From positions 1 to 40,351 of the forward strand of contig JAFZWK010000050.1 of assembly GCA_017617335.1 (NCBI GenBank): a stretch of DNA of 40,351 bases, in the 5' to 3' direction. Below the pieces are notes generated by a model. The model saw only the letters and a program-made list of their open reading frames with translations, was not told the origin of the DNA and made no database searches. Within the stretch, counting starts at the first letter, position 1, and the number at the start of each line of letters is the position of its first letter. Origin of the DNA: Bacteroidaceae bacterium (GTDB lineage: Bacteria > Bacteroidota > Bacteroidia > Bacteroidales > Bacteroidaceae). The position numbers were made by a program, and so were the translations under genes. This document shows, piece after piece, positions 8,443 through 18,185 of the stretch.

Positions 8443-10668
8443 ATGAAAAAGATATGTAGTCTTCTTTTTTTTGTTATCCTTTCAGCTGTTTCGTATTCGG
8501 ACGTTTTGCCCGTCTATCCTCCGATTGATAAGTTGCCCGGCCAGTCGGATCAGGCTGGAGTGAAGTTGGATCATTTCCCTTCTATGCTGCATGCTTTTAT
8601 CTGGAGGAACTGGGGACTTGTCCCAGCTGCTCGTTTGGCTGAAGTTGTCGGAACTTCGGAAAGGAATGTTTGCAAGATAGCTGTTTCGATGGGACTGGAG
8701 GCCAGACCTGAGGTGGATTCCATTTGGACTTCCTCGAAGGGATACATTACTCTGCTGCGACGGAACTGGCATATCCTCCCTTATGAGCAGATCCTCATGT
8801 TGTTGGATATGACTCAGGAACAGCTTGTCTGGTGTCTTTATGAGGATGATTTCCTGTTTACTAAACTCGGGAATAAGAAACCCAAATGTGAGCGTTTAAT
8901 ATACCGGAAGCCTACCAAAGAGATGAATGTTCGGGCCAGAGAGATTGCCAAACTGGCGCGTAGGAACAAGCCAGGAAAATTGGTTCCGAGATTTGATTTT
9001 TTCTCTGCAATGCCTGTCTTTCAACCGACAAGTCAAGAGCGTAAACGAGATGGCTTACGGATGGTATTCTCATACAATGCTGTTTATGGCGATCCGCTTA
9101 TGGACGCGGAGCAATCCTCATATTCGGAGGAATTACTCTCCAGACTCTCTGCGATGGGTGTCAATGCTGTTTGGGTTCATTCGGTGCTCAGGATGCTGGT
9201 CGCTCCGGAAGGTCCCTTCCCGGGTGACGATAGTTATCAGGAAAGACTAGACAATCTGAACACGTTGGTGAGGAGAGCTGCGAAATACGGCATTAAGGTA
9301 ATGATGTATGTTAACGAGCCACGTGCTCTGCCGAAAAGTTGGTTTGACACCGAGGAAAGGCAGAGCTTCTCGGGGATAGCAGAACGGGACCTTCAGGCTT
9401 TTTGCACGTCTGATCCGCGTGTTCGGAAGTGGTTGTCAGGTTCTTTCGAGAAAGTCTTCAAGGCCGTTCCTGGACTTGGTGGTGTATTCATTATCTCTAT
9501 GTCAGAGAACCTCACCAGTTGTACTTCCCACTTTCATCAGGACCAGTGTCCAAGGTGTTCGAAGAGACCTCATGATGAGGTGTTGGCTGAAGTGAACAAC
9601 ACCATTGCTGAAGGCGTATTGAAAGGTAACCCTGAAGCGAAAGTGTTGGTATGGGACTGGGGATGGAGGGATGAGTATGCCGAACGAGTCATTAACCGTT
9701 TGGATAAGAGATGTGTCCTCCTTTCCGTAAGCGAATGGTCATTGCCCATCGAAAGGGGTGGTGTAGCGTCCAATGTAGGCGAGTACTCCATTTCATCCGT
9801 TGGTCCTGGTCCCAGAGCCCTTGAACACTGGCGATTTGCCCAAGCTGTCGGTCTTCAAACCGCAGCAAAGGTGATGGTGAACTCCACGTGGGAGGTTAGT
9901 TCCATTCCGGTGATTCCTGCTATGGACCTTATTGCCTCTCATGCCCGCAACCTTGGTCTGGCAGGAGTTAGAGACGTGATGATGACCTGGAGTTTAGGAG
10001 GTTATCCTTCAATCAACTATACTGTCTTCCAGAAGATGCTGGCAGACCCGACAGCAAGTCTTGACAAGATAGCAAAAGATTGCTACGGAGAGAAATCAGG
10101 AGTCGCAGTAAGGAAAGCATGGAAGGAATTCTCGGATGGCTTCAAGGAATATCCTTACAATATCAACACGCTCTATACCGGTCCCCAGCATGTCGGCCCC
10201 TCGAACCTATTTTATCCAGAGGCTACAGGGTGGAAGGCCACTATGGTAGGATTCCCCTATGATGATCTTAAATCGTGGAGGAGCATCTATCTTGCTGACA
10301 TCTACATTTCTCAGATACACAAGGTGGCTGATGGTTTCGAGCGCGGAACCGTCTTCCTTGAGCAGGCCATTGCTCAAGAGACCGACCCTGCCATTAGGAA
10401 GACGATGGAAACAGACTTGAGGCGGGCACGAGGTTTTAAATGTATTTTCAGATCCATCGAGAATCAGGCTACGTATGTACTTTGTCGGGATAAGGGAGAT
10501 AGCGAGGGGATGAGAAAAGTTGTCGAGAGAGAGATCCTTAACGTTCGGGAGTTTATCCCCTTGTGTGACGAAGACCCCACCTTCGGTTTCGAATCATCCA
10601 ACCATTATTTCTTCGTCCGTCAGGACCTGCTGGAAAAACTTATCAACCTTGAATTCCTTCGGAAATAA
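8443..10668 (+). CDS. Exported TIM-barrel-like protein, probable glycoside hydrolase of unrecognised family, with duplicated HTH-like N-terminus
   Basis: The 741-residue protein has a Sec signal (about 1-20). Residues 50-90 (FIWRNWGLVPAARLAEVVG, then a helix ending SMGL) and 101-143 (LLRRNWHILPYEQILMLLD, then a helix) repeat one pattern, RNW-x-[LI][VL]P-helix-turn-helix. That looks like a DNA-binding fold but is exported. From about 205 a barrel-like domain follows: MGVNAVWVH, YGIKVMMYVNEPRALP, GLGGVFIISMSENLTSC (Glu355 a candidate acid), a Cys cluster at 360, 369 and 372, and VLVWDWGWRDEY. The arrangement recalls GH20 or GH163-type enzymes, but I cannot assign it. The last 170 residues are mostly helical. 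It follows the GH101-like gene after an 85-base gap that has no clear promoter. Confidence 0.6.
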   Translation: MKKICSLLFFVILSAVSYSDVLPVYPPIDKLPGQSDQAGVKLDHFPSMLHAFIWRNWGLVPAARLAEVVGTSERNVCKIAVSMGLEARPEVDSIWTSSKGYITLLRRNWHILPYEQILMLLDMTQEQLVWCLYEDDFLFTKLGNKKPKCERLIYRKPTKEMNVRAREIAKLARRNKPGKLVPRFDFFSAMPVFQPTSQERKRDGLRMVFSYNAVYGDPLMDAEQSSYSEELLSRLSAMGVNAVWVHSVLRMLVAPEGPFPGDDSYQERLDNLNTLVRRAAKYGIKVMMYVNEPRALPKSWFDTEERQSFSGIAERDLQAFCTSDPRVRKWLSGSFEKVFKAVPGLGGVFIISMSENLTSCTSHFHQDQCPRCSKRPHDEVLAEVNNTIAEGVLKGNPEAKVLVWDWGWRDEYAERVINRLDKRCVLLSVSEWSLPIERGGVASNVGEYSISSVGPGPRALEHWRFAQAVGLQTAAKVMVNSTWEVSSIPVIPAMDLIASHARNLGLAGVRDVMMTWSLGGYPSINYTVFQKMLADPTASLDKIAKDCYGEKSGVAVRKAWKEFSDGFKEYPYNINTLYTGPQHVGPSNLFYPEATGWKATMVGFPYDDLKSWRSIYLADIYISQIHKVADGFERGTVFLEQAIAQETDPAIRKTMETDLRRARGFKCIFRSIENQATYVLCRDKGDSEGMRKVVEREILNVREFIPLCDEDPTFGFESSNHYFFVRQDLLEKLINLEFLRK

Positions 10669-10697
10669 AAACCTAAATAAATAAAATGACAGATAAA

Positions 10698-11882
10698 ATG
10701 AAGAAGTATTTGCTTTCGTCCGTTTGGACAATGATTCTGATGTGCTGCTACTCCTGTGGAGGAAATGGCAACAAGCCCATTAGCGGAGATGACTACTATG
10801 TGTGTGCCTACGTGTGGCCTTCCTGTCACGACGACTCACTCGGACACAAATATCTGTGGCCGCAAGGCGACGGGGAATGGGAAGTCATCAAGCAGGGCAA
10901 TCCCCGATTCCCTGGTCATTATCAGCCCAAGCAGCCGCTTTGGGGTTACGGGCACGACGATGACCCTAAGGTGGTGGAGAAGTGGATAGAAACGGCCTTG
11001 AAGTATGGCGTGAACACTTTCGTTTATGACTGGTACTGGTTCATGGATTATCCTTATCTGGAAGGAGCCCTCGATGATGGTTTCCTCGGTGCCAAGAATA
11101 ACGGAAAGATGAACTTCTACATCATGTGGGCCAACCATGAGGTCAAGAAGAACTACTGGAACTATCACCTTCACGGCGATGACACCTCTCTCCTTTTCGA
11201 CCCAAAGGTGAACATGGATCAGTTCAAGACGATTGTGGCAAGAGTCATCAAGCAGTATTTCAAGAAAAAGAACTATGTGAAGATAGACGGCTGTCCTGTA
11301 TTTGGAATTTTCGACATGAACCAGTTCGTACAGAGTTTCGGTACATTAGACGAGGCTGCCAAGGCGATGGAATACTTCCGTGCCGAGGTGAAGAAAGCTG
11401 GTTTCAAGGGGCTCCACATCCAGCAGAACAACGGTGGCGGCAGTTTCTTGGCTGAAGACTTCATCACGGCCCAGCAGGAACGTATCGACAAACTTGGCAT
11501 CAACAGCCATGCATTCTATAACATGGGCGGTTTCACGACAGACTATCTTACCTACGGCGCGAATGCCATCAAGATACGTGAGCAATGGGAAAAGGCTTTT
11601 AACATTCCTGTTTTCCCCACGGTATCCATCGGATGGGACGACACGCCTCGTTTCCCTGCGAAGGGTGAGAATGACATCACGCGTTTCAACCAGACACCCC
11701 GTGCCTTCGAATCTTTCCTTGAAGTAGCCAAGAAGTATGTCGACGAGCATCCTCAGCAGCCTCCCTTCATCATGATAAACGCCTGGAACGAATGGGTGGA
11801 AGGAAGCTATCTGCTGCCCGACCGCTATTTCGGCTTCGGCTATCTGGAGGCTGTTCAGCACGTCTTCCGTCAAGAAGAATAA
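10698..11882 (+). CDS. GH99-like / WbsX-type domain lipoprotein
   Basis: The 394-residue product from 10698 (MKKYLL) has a hydrophobic signal and a possible lipobox YSC (Cys20). The in-frame ATG at 10686 would add only MTDK. GNPRFPGHYQPKQPLWGY, then LKYGVNTFVYDWYWF (about 102-115), and the C-terminal NAWNEWVEGSYLLPD (361-375; Glu365 and Glu368) are the signatures of the GH99-like WbsX family (PF14307). GH99 enzymes are endo-alpha-1,2-mannosidases or mannanases. WbsX-type proteins are found both in glycan biosynthesis and, when exported as here, in glycan breakdown. Its place as last gene of an all-exported enzyme run favours breakdown. It begins 29 bases after the preceding gene. Confidence 0.75.
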   Translation: MKKYLLSSVWTMILMCCYSCGGNGNKPISGDDYYVCAYVWPSCHDDSLGHKYLWPQGDGEWEVIKQGNPRFPGHYQPKQPLWGYGHDDDPKVVEKWIETALKYGVNTFVYDWYWFMDYPYLEGALDDGFLGAKNNGKMNFYIMWANHEVKKNYWNYHLHGDDTSLLFDPKVNMDQFKTIVARVIKQYFKKKNYVKIDGCPVFGIFDMNQFVQSFGTLDEAAKAMEYFRAEVKKAGFKGLHIQQNNGGGSFLAEDFITAQQERIDKLGINSHAFYNMGGFTTDYLTYGANAIKIREQWEKAFNIPVFPTVSIGWDDTPRFPAKGENDITRFNQTPRAFESFLEVAKKYVDEHPQQPPFIMINAWNEWVEGSYLLPDRYFGFGYLEAVQHVFRQEE

Positions 11883-11959
11883 TCCTTAATTTAGGTTAGG
11901 ACCCGCACCCTCTGCAAGCAAATTAGATTACAGTAGAAGACTATCAAGCGAACATTGAA

Positions 11960-12005
11960 GCGCTTCCTTTTGTCAGGATTTCAGATAAAACCTTTTTCAA
12001 GAGAG
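11960..12005. repeat. Small dispersed repeat, copy B
   Basis: TCCTTTTGTCAGGA (11965-11978) has TCCT/AGGA arms around TTTGTC. It is followed by an A/T stretch and CCTTTTTCAAGAGAG, resembling copies A (15-57) and C (12246-12292). Confidence 0.45.
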
Positions 12006-12126
12006 AAGAGATGCCTGACAGTGTCTTTTCCAGTATATTTTGCAGAAAGGTAGTTGCTGCTCAATCTGTTGATAATCAGATTGTTGTAGTGTAGATTAAA
12101 CTGGATATTTATTCTTTTTAAAGACA

Positions 12127-12224
12127 CGACGTGTTGACTCTCGGATTTCGACGTGTCGAGTCGGCAAAGTTAACGTGTTAAAATCGTCAACTCAACACGT
12201 TGTCTTTGCCTTTTCAACGTGTCG
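12127..12224. repeat. 22-bp phased dyad repeat, array 1 (five units)
   Basis: Ten-base cores start at 12127, 12149, 12171, 12193 and 12215, exactly 22 bases apart. They read CGACGTGTTG, CGACGTGTCG, TAACGTGTTA, CAACACGTTG and CAACGTGTCG. Units 2 and 3 have both arms changed relative to CAAC..GTTG yet keep full dyad symmetry (CGAC/GTCG, TAAC/GTTA). Spacers are 12 bases and less conserved; the fourth, TCTTTGCCTTTT, is close to the spacers of array 2. No phased unit is seen at 12105 or 12237. The function is unknown. Confidence 0.85.
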
Positions 12225-12245
12225 CATTTCTAACGACCTCTTGAA

Positions 12246-12292
12246 GAGTCTCCTATTGTCAGGAATTTTGAAAGCCTTTTGAAAGGAAGAAG
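12246..12292. repeat. Small dispersed repeat, copy C
   Basis: GAGTC, then TCCTATTGTCAGGA (12251-12264), then ATTTTGAAAG and CCTTTTGAAAGG follow copy A closely. It lies 22 bases past array 1. The CCTTTTGAAAGG piece is itself a perfect palindrome. Confidence 0.5.
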
Positions 12293-12421
12293 TTTCCGCC
12301 CTTATATTTTTGTTGATCCCATCAAGCACCAGAAATGATGGTGGTAGAGATGATAGCATTAAGCATGGTTGCCACTACCATTCCTCGTGTCACAGTTCAC
12401 ACAAGTCGTAAGATGTTGATT

Positions 12422-13228
12422 TTACTTCAGGCTCTTCTCTGTTGCAAGGAAATACAATTGGTAAACACCTACGTTGGCATAACCGTTGTAATTCATGTGA
12501 AGGTTGTCGTTGAGATAGAAGAGATCTTTTGTCTGAAGATTCAGGATGGGAAGACTGAACTGATCGAAGAACTTTATGCCCTGCAAGTCAGCCACATCAC
12601 GTTGTAACTGCGTGTAGTAGTAGAAATTATGACCGCATTTATTGATCTCGGTGCTGGCGGGGTCGTAACCCCCTGTGTTCCACCAGAAGGGCAGGGAGCC
12701 AAAGATATAGATGGTGGCGTCAGGATTGATTTCACGCAACTTGCGGATACAGTAGTTGAGGCCTCCACACTGCGTTGTAAGCTTCTCCTTGTCGAAATTG
12801 TCAGCCTCTGTATAATCCAAGGGCGTTCCAGGCTCTCGATTGTTGGTGTAGTCGTTGGTGCTGGCCCACAGGATATAGATATCATGTTTCTGGGCACGAT
12901 TCACTTGGTCGATGATGGAGCCTTGAAGGGAGGAGAATCCGTATCCCCCATGTCCGTAGTCAGTAACGTTCATGTTAAGGTACTGGCGCCACATCAGTTT
13001 CGCTGCCTGGCTTTCCTTGTTGACGCTGAGGCTGCCACCAAAGACTGCCACTGTCTTGCCCCGATTCTCGCTGAACCGGCATTTCTCGGCTACTTGATGC
13101 ATTAAGGAAGAGTCCACGAGTTCACATCCAAGTTCCTTGAGACGATAAACGTTGCGGGGCACGTGATTTTGAGCGGCAATCGAGGATGCCAGTAATGAGA
13201 TGAAACAAAATAAAAGCAATGATTTCAT
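12422..13228 (-). CDS. Secreted SGNH/GDSL-type hydrolase
   Basis: The 268-residue protein has a Sec signal ending SIAAQ (about 20). SGNH blocks can be followed: block I VFGGSLS with Ser66, block II Gly in YGHGGYGF (91-98), block III ASTNDYTN with Asn125, and block V YLNDNLHMNYNGY with Asp241 and His244. The family deacylates esters, often acetyl groups on sugars. It lies 72 bases downstream of cvfB on the same strand without a clear promoter between, so it may be read through from that operon. The fold call is good; the substrate is unknown. Confidence 0.75.
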   Translation of the reverse strand: MKSLLLFCFISLLASSIAAQNHVPRNVYRLKELGCELVDSSLMHQVAEKCRFSENRGKTVAVFGGSLSVNKESQAAKLMWRQYLNMNVTDYGHGGYGFSSLQGSIIDQVNRAQKHDIYILWASTNDYTNNREPGTPLDYTEADNFDKEKLTTQCGGLNYCIRKLREINPDATIYIFGSLPFWWNTGGYDPASTEINKCGHNFYYYTQLQRDVADLQGIKFFDQFSLPILNLQTKDLFYLNDNLHMNYNGYANVGVYQLYFLATEKSLK

Positions 13229-13300
13229 GTGGAAGAGGGTGTTAGTTAGTGATGAATAAGGAAAGAATTAACTGTTGAAACGATGAGTGCCGGCTTCTGG

Positions 13301-14158
13301 TTATTCAGTCAGCACCAAGCCATCAGGACGGATATCAATCAATCGACGTTTGTAGAGGTCGCCCACAGCTTTCTTGAAGACTTTTTTGCTGACTCCGAAG
13401 ATCGTATATATCTCCTCGGCAGGACTCTTGTCCCCTAAAGTTGTTTTGCCGCCATTGAGACGAATGTGCTCTAAAAGTATTTCGCTGAAATCGGATACCG
13501 CCTTCTGACCTTGTTGCTGGAGGATGAGATCAATCTTTCCGTCAGGACGCACTTGCTGTACATAAGCCTTAAGCCGATCACCCGTTCGGATATCGCGGAA
13601 AACCTGACCTTCATAGAGCAAGCCTCCGAACTCGTTGTCGACAATGGCCTTAAATCCCAAATCAGTCTTCTGCCAAATGAGGATGTCCACTTCATCGCCT
13701 GAATAATAGGGAGGCATCTCTTTGCTGAGATAGTTTTCTACTTTGGCACTGGCCATGATGCGGTAACTCTCCTCGTCAAGATGAATGTGGACAATGTAGC
13801 TTTGCCCTTTCTGCATTTTCATTTTCTGCTCACGGAAAGGTACGAAGAGGTCTTTCATCAGTCCCCAGTCCAGGAATGCTCCGAAATTGTTCACCCATGC
13901 AACCTCCAAATAGGCAAAGTCACCCACTTGAGCCTTGGGATGTTTCGTTGTGGCCACTAAACGTTCCTCGTTATCCAAGTAAAGGAAGACGTCAAGTTCA
14001 TCATCCAAATAGACGTCAATATCACTGCGTATCTCTCCATTAGGAAGGAGAATCTCGCCAAATTTCTCACCGCCATCAAGATAGAATCCGAAATCAACCT
14101 GTTTCAGGACCTTCAGGCGATTGACTCGGCCCAACCGTAATGTGTCACTGCTTTTCAT
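13301..14158 (-). CDS. cvfB: CvfB-like S1-domain RNA-binding protein
   Basis: The 285-residue product from 14158 starts [20 protein letters not shown]. Repeated S1-like modules include [50 protein letters not shown] and [21 protein letters not shown] winged-helix C-terminus ends [10 protein letters not shown]. This is the CvfB/YitL layout (three S1-like units plus winged helix), a conserved RNA-binding protein linked to virulence gene expression in staphylococci. A longer frame to 14260 runs into lolD and is not favoured. The start overlaps the end of lolD by 14 bases, which suggests coupled translation. Confidence 0.85.
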   Translation of the reverse strand: MKSSDTLRLGRVNRLKVLKQVDFGFYLDGGEKFGEILLPNGEIRSDIDVYLDDELDVFLYLDNEERLVATTKHPKAQVGDFAYLEVAWVNNFGAFLDWGLMKDLFVPFREQKMKMQKGQSYIVHIHLDEESYRIMASAKVENYLSKEMPPYYSGDEVDILIWQKTDLGFKAIVDNEFGGLLYEGQVFRDIRTGDRLKAYVQQVRPDGKIDLILQQQGQKAVSDFSEILLEHIRLNGGKTTLGDKSPAEEIYTIFGVSKKVFKKAVGDLYKRRLIDIRPDGLVLTE

Positions 14159-14894
14159 CTTGTAGAGAATTAATGTCAATGGAAGAAACGATAGATGATT
14201 CCTTTGCTGTCTTATCCTTTGGGGCAAAAGAGTCAAAAGGTTCTGAAGAGGTAAGGCCATCTACCATGTGGATGGTGCGGTCAGTCATAGAGGCAAGAGA
14301 CTCGTCGTGGGTAACGATAACGAAGGTTTGTTTCAGACGGTCTCGAAGATCGAAAAAGAGGCGATGAAGTTCGTCTTTATTTTGAGAATCCAGACTTCCG
14401 CTAGGTTCATCGGCTAAAACAACAGCGGGATGATTGATGAGGGCACGAGCCACTGCCACACGCTGCTTTTCACCACCAGAGAGTTCGTTTGGCTTATGAT
14501 CAGCGCGATCCGTCAGTTTCATGAATTCCAGCAATTCTGTGGCACGATGTTGTGCTTCCTTACGGCCAACACCCCCTATAAAAGCAGGAATCATAATATT
14601 CTCCAGAGCCGTGAACTCAGGAAGAAGCTGATGAAACTGAAAAACAAAGCCAATGCGCCGATTGCGGAACTGGGCCATTTTTTTTCTGCTCAATTTCCTC
14701 ACGTCCTGACCATCGATGATAATTTGACCCGTATCAGGCTGGTCCAACGTTCCCATAATCTGGAGCAAGGTTGTCTTGCCGGCTCCACTGGGACCAACAA
14801 TGCTGACCACCTCTCCCTGGTTAATGTCTAAATCGATGCCTCGCAATACCTGCAAGGAACCGAAACTTTTGGTTATATTTCTTAAGTGTATCAT
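14145..14894 (-). CDS. lolD: LolD-type ABC transporter ATP-binding protein
   Basis: The 249-residue ATPase has Walker A GPSGAGKT (34-41), Q-loop Gln86 in [17 protein letters not shown], signature LSGGEKQR (138-145), Walker B VVLADEP (158-164) and switch His196. The [12 protein letters not shown] stretch and overall length fit LolD/MacB-type ATPases; LolD drives release of lipoproteins from the inner membrane. No partner permease (LolC/E) is nearby. The last 25-30 residues after the ATPase core are a low-complexity tail. The start overlaps the antiporter stop by one base (TAATG), and the end overlaps cvfB. Confidence 0.83.
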   Translation of the reverse strand: MIHLRNITKSFGSLQVLRGIDLDINQGEVVSIVGPSGAGKTTLLQIMGTLDQPDTGQIIIDGQDVRKLSRKKMAQFRNRRIGFVFQFHQLLPEFTALENIMIPAFIGGVGRKEAQHRATELLEFMKLTDRADHKPNELSGGEKQRVAVARALINHPAVVLADEPSGSLDSQNKDELHRLFFDLRDRLKQTFVIVTHDESLASMTDRTIHMVDGLTSSEPFDSFAPKDKTAKESSIVSSIDINSLQDEKQ

Positions 14895-17032
14895 TATCTG
14901 TTTTTGTCAGAAAGGAATAATTCTCTGAACCAGCTGCCTATCGTATGCGGTTGGCGAGTAACCACCGTACCACTGGGAGCGAAGACAGAAACTGTCTCCA
15001 AAGGATCGCCCCACTGGTCGGGATAAAGAATCATCACGCTGGTATGGCTAAAATAGCGATAAAGCTGGAGTGGCAAAGAATCGAAAGAGGATTGATATGA
15101 GATGAATCCAGAACGAGCTGTAACAGCAATAATCATATCATCCTTATCCATGTGATTGGAAAGGGATGTCAATTGTGTCCAGAGAGACATCTCATGATAT
15201 TCTGTACGCAAGAAAGCGTGTTTCTGTCGCATATAACCTTGGATGTAGGGCAGAGTATCAGGATGCGCATGAAACTCCAAATGACAATCTAATTGCTCAC
15301 CCACACGACAGACGTGCTCAAGCCACTTGTAGAATCCCACCTCGTATTCGGCTTTTTGAGGTACTGCAATTATCACACGTCGTAATGTGCCAACAGGAAC
15401 GATGCATCTCAAAGCCATTACCTCTCGGTGAGAACCTGCAATCACGTTGTCGATCACAGTTCCAAGGCTGGACTTGGGCATGCCAGTCTCGCGGTCTGTG
15501 AGACATACAATGACTTCACCACAATCGCACTCTCGCATAGTATGAAGAATTCCACTGGCAATGTTCGTGCTAACCCTACTCATGGTGGTCATGTTGACAT
15601 CAGCCGAGGCAGCAATGTTCTGAGCCTTCTCCAAAAATGCCTTTCCCTGGCGGTGGTCACCCTCGCCACGAACATCATCGTAGGCCACAGAAAGTCCCAT
15701 TAGACTATCTGGAATGTATGGATTGCGGATGAGAATGGCAAATTGAGTCATCACTCCTACTGTATCGGCCTGAGAATAAGTGACCAAGCACTTACCGTGA
15801 TACGAACCTCGGTTCTCTTCGAAGGAAGTGTCACTCAAAGCCAGTTTGCGGGCACCGTGACTGGTGGCAAATGAACTAATGATACAAGAGAAGAAAATAA
15901 GCATAACAGTACCATTAAGGATGGCACTATCCATGAGATTCACATCAGGATCTGTGCCAATCATTACAATAGCCAAGGCACCTGCCGCATGAGCACTTGT
16001 AAGACCAAACATCAGATTCATCCCATCATGGGAATATTTATGAAAGCGGTTCATAAGCCAAGCGGCAAGCCATTTGGTAAACATACCTGTGATGACTATT
16101 ACTGTCACTACCCACAAAGTATGGGCATCGCTCACAAGGATGCGAACATCGATAAGCATTCCAACTCCAATCATGAAATAGGGAATGAATAAAGCATTGC
16201 CAACAAACTCAACTCTGCTCATTAAGGGACTGGTTCGAGGAATGAGCCGATTAAGTATCAATCCTGACAAGAAGGCTCCTAAAAGTCCCTCCAAACCAAC
16301 CAAATCAGCCAAGGCTGCACTGAGGAAAACCAAAGCCATGATGAATATGTATTGCATCACATTATCATCATAGCGCCGCAAGAACCATCTTCCTAAACGT
16401 GGATAAGCCAAGACGACAAAGGAACCATATAAGATACACTTTATACTAAAGAGAATCCATGTAAATATTGTGCTGTCAGGTTTGAGAGAGCCCACTACAA
16501 GCGCCAATGAGAGCAATGCGGCAAAGGTTGCAACTGCTGTGGCAACTATGCTGATTACTACCACTCTATGTCGCGTCATACCATATCGGCCTACGATTGG
16601 ATAGGAAACCAAAGTGTGAGAGCTGAAAATACAAGCCAGCATCAAACTGGTAAGAACCCCATAGCCAAGTATATATTTGCCTGCAAGAAACCCCAAAATG
16701 AATGGAATCACAAAGGTAATGACACCAAACTGAAATCCACGACGGCCATAATGCTCCACGCTACCCATGTCCAGCTCTAACCCAGCCAGGAACATAATAT
16801 AGTATATCCCCACTTGACCGAAGAGTTGGAACGAACTATCACGCTCAAGTAGATTGAAACCATATTGCCCTATCAAGATACCTGCAATGATGAGGCCGAT
16901 AACATGAGGAATATGTAACTTGCGAAACAGAAGGGGTGCAAACAGGATAATAAACAACACCACGAAGAATATCCATGTGGGGTCGGTTATTAAAGGTGCG
17001 CCACTAGTCAAAAGAACTGCAATAAGATGCAT
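14894..17032 (-). CDS. CPA2-family cation/proton antiporter with C-terminal USP-like region
   Basis: The 712-residue protein has about 12 hydrophobic segments in residues 10-400, with [18 protein letters not shown] and [10 protein letters not shown] typical of KefB/NapA-type antiporters (PF00999). The part after about 410 is soluble, with strands and helices like one or two universal-stress-protein domains rather than a TrkA-N domain. The family exchanges Na+ or K+ for H+ across the inner membrane. It is first in an overlapping set with lolD and cvfB. A -7 element lies at 17062-17069. Confidence 0.83.
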   Translation of the reverse strand: MHLIAVLLTSGAPLITDPTWIFFVVLFIILFAPLLFRKLHIPHVIGLIIAGILIGQYGFNLLERDSSFQLFGQVGIYYIMFLAGLELDMGSVEHYGRRGFQFGVITFVIPFILGFLAGKYILGYGVLTSLMLACIFSSHTLVSYPIVGRYGMTRHRVVVISIVATAVATFAALLSLALVVGSLKPDSTIFTWILFSIKCILYGSFVVLAYPRLGRWFLRRYDDNVMQYIFIMALVFLSAALADLVGLEGLLGAFLSGLILNRLIPRTSPLMSRVEFVGNALFIPYFMIGVGMLIDVRILVSDAHTLWVVTVIVITGMFTKWLAAWLMNRFHKYSHDGMNLMFGLTSAHAAGALAIVMIGTDPDVNLMDSAILNGTVMLIFFSCIISSFATSHGARKLALSDTSFEENRGSYHGKCLVTYSQADTVGVMTQFAILIRNPYIPDSLMGLSVAYDDVRGEGDHRQGKAFLEKAQNIAASADVNMTTMSRVSTNIASGILHTMRECDCGEVIVCLTDRETGMPKSSLGTVIDNVIAGSHREVMALRCIVPVGTLRRVIIAVPQKAEYEVGFYKWLEHVCRVGEQLDCHLEFHAHPDTLPYIQGYMRQKHAFLRTEYHEMSLWTQLTSLSNHMDKDDMIIAVTARSGFISYQSSFDSLPLQLYRYFSHTSVMILYPDQWGDPLETVSVFAPSGTVVTRQPHTIGSWFRELFLSDKNR

Positions 17033-17061
17033 AAAAGGGCCTTTTTACTGTTTCCTTGTCG

Positions 17062-17069
17062 CAAAGATA
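17062..17069 (-). promoter_or_regulatory. -7 promoter element for antiporter-lolD-cvfB
   Basis: Minus-strand TATCTTTG (then C) lies about 30 bases before the antiporter start. There is no TTTG at the -33 distance. Confidence 0.5.
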
Positions 17070-17123
17070 TAGTATTTTGTTGAAAACATGTTCTTAAACA
17101 TACCTTATTTATAATAATTTGAC

Positions 17124-17131
17124 TAATTTTG
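17124..17131 (+). promoter_or_regulatory. -7 promoter element for asd
   Basis: TAATTTTG followed by C matches TAnnTTTG, 47 bases before the asd start. The -33 element is not evident. Confidence 0.5.
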
Positions 17132-17177
17132 CAGTCAAATTCAAGATGAATAAATAAAACAAGGAAAAAATAAAAAG

Positions 17178-18185
17178 ATGAGAGTAGCAATTGTAGGTGC
17201 CAGTGGTGCGGTAGGGCAAGAATTCCTAAAAGTTCTGGATGAAAGAGAATTTCCCTTGGATGATTTGGTCTTGTTTGGTTCAACTCGTAGCGCAGGAAGG
17301 GAATACACTTTTCGTGGGAAAAAGTATGAAGTAAAGCTATTGCAACACAACGATGATTTCAAAGGCATCGATATTGTTTTTGCCAGTGCTGGCGCAGGTA
17401 CAAGCAAAGAATTTGCTGAGACAATCACCAAGTATGGTGCTGTGATGATTGATAACTCAAGTGCATTCCGTATGGACGAGGATGTCCCTTTGGTAGTTCC
17501 TGAGTGCAATGCTAAGGATGCTTTGAATCGTCCCCGCAATATCATAGCAAATCCCAATTGTACAACCATCATGATGGTGGTGGTGCTCCAGTGTCTGGAA
17601 CGCCTGAGCCACATCCGCCGCATCCATGTGGCTTCCTATCAGGCTGCCAGTGGCGCAGGTGCTGAGGCTATGGCCGAACTGGAGAAGCAGTATCGTGAAA
17701 TTGTGGATGGCCACCCTGTTACGGTAGAGAAGTTCGCCTATCAGCTGGCCTACAATGTGATACCGCAGATCGATGTCTTCACCGACAATGGATATACGAA
17801 GGAGGAGATGAAAATGTTCAACGAGACGAAGAAAATCATGCACACCGATGCCTTGTGTTCGGCCATGTGTGTCCGAGTGCCCAGTTTGCGTAGCCACAGT
17901 GAGGCGGTCTGGGCTGAGACAGAGGAACCCGTCAGCCCTGAGACTTTTGCTCAGGCTATCCGCGAAGGACAGGGTGTGCAGTTAATGGACGACCCTCAGA
18001 ACAAGGTCTATCCCATGCCGCTGTTCCTTGCAGGAAAGGATGATGTTTATGTGGGACGCATCCGCAAGGATCTGGCCTGTGAGAATGGTCTCACCTTCTG
18101 GCTCGTGGGTGATCAGATAAAGAAAGGTGCCGCACTGAATGCCGTCCAGATAGCGGAGTATCTGGTGAAGCAGGGGGAAGTATGA
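17178..18185 (+). CDS. asd: Aspartate-semialdehyde dehydrogenase
   Basis: The 335-residue enzyme converts aspartyl phosphate to aspartate semialdehyde with NADPH, the branch point to lysine/diaminopimelate, threonine and methionine. Visible marks are the nucleotide-binding [11 protein letters not shown] (6-16), the catalytic Cys128 in [17 protein letters not shown] and the catalytic His240 in [10 protein letters not shown]. The length is normal for the family. The last codons overlap the next gene by ATGA, so an SGNH hydrolase is translated in step with it, an unusual partner. Confidence 0.95.
   Translation: MRVAIVGASGAVGQEFLKVLDEREFPLDDLVLFGSTRSAGREYTFRGKKYEVKLLQHNDDFKGIDIVFASAGAGTSKEFAETITKYGAVMIDNSSAFRMDEDVPLVVPECNAKDALNRPRNIIANPNCTTIMMVVVLQCLERLSHIRRIHVASYQAASGAGAEAMAELEKQYREIVDGHPVTVEKFAYQLAYNVIPQIDVFTDNGYTKEEMKMFNETKKIMHTDALCSAMCVRVPSLRSHSEAVWAETEEPVSPETFAQAIREGQGVQLMDDPQNKVYPMPLFLAGKDDVYVGRIRKDLACENGLTFWLVGDQIKKGAALNAVQIAEYLVKQGEV

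Larger units (their letters stand above)
11883..12421. other. Gene-free region with two repeat types
   Basis: These 539 bases between convergent genes (GH99-like and SGNH hydrolase) have no convincing coding sequence. They hold copies B (11960-12005) and C (12246-12292) of the TCCT..AGGA element, and between them the five-unit 22-bp phased array at 12127-12224. No strong terminator with a T-run was found after the GH99-like gene. Confidence 0.65.

Noticed and set aside
8535-8880. A transcription regulator suggested by the helix-turn-helix-like repeats at 8443-10668
   Set aside because: The protein begins with a Sec signal and continues into a barrel-like enzyme domain, so a cytoplasmic regulator is unlikely.
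1-12300. A classical polysaccharide utilization locus with SusC/SusD
   Set aside because: No TonB-dependent receptor, SusD lipoprotein or hybrid sensor is encoded in the window; such genes may lie further left, but cannot be claimed.
12335-13105. Plus-strand frames over the 12422-13228 region
   Set aside because: The minus strand encodes a clear SGNH hydrolase with a signal peptide; the plus-strand frames have no family features.
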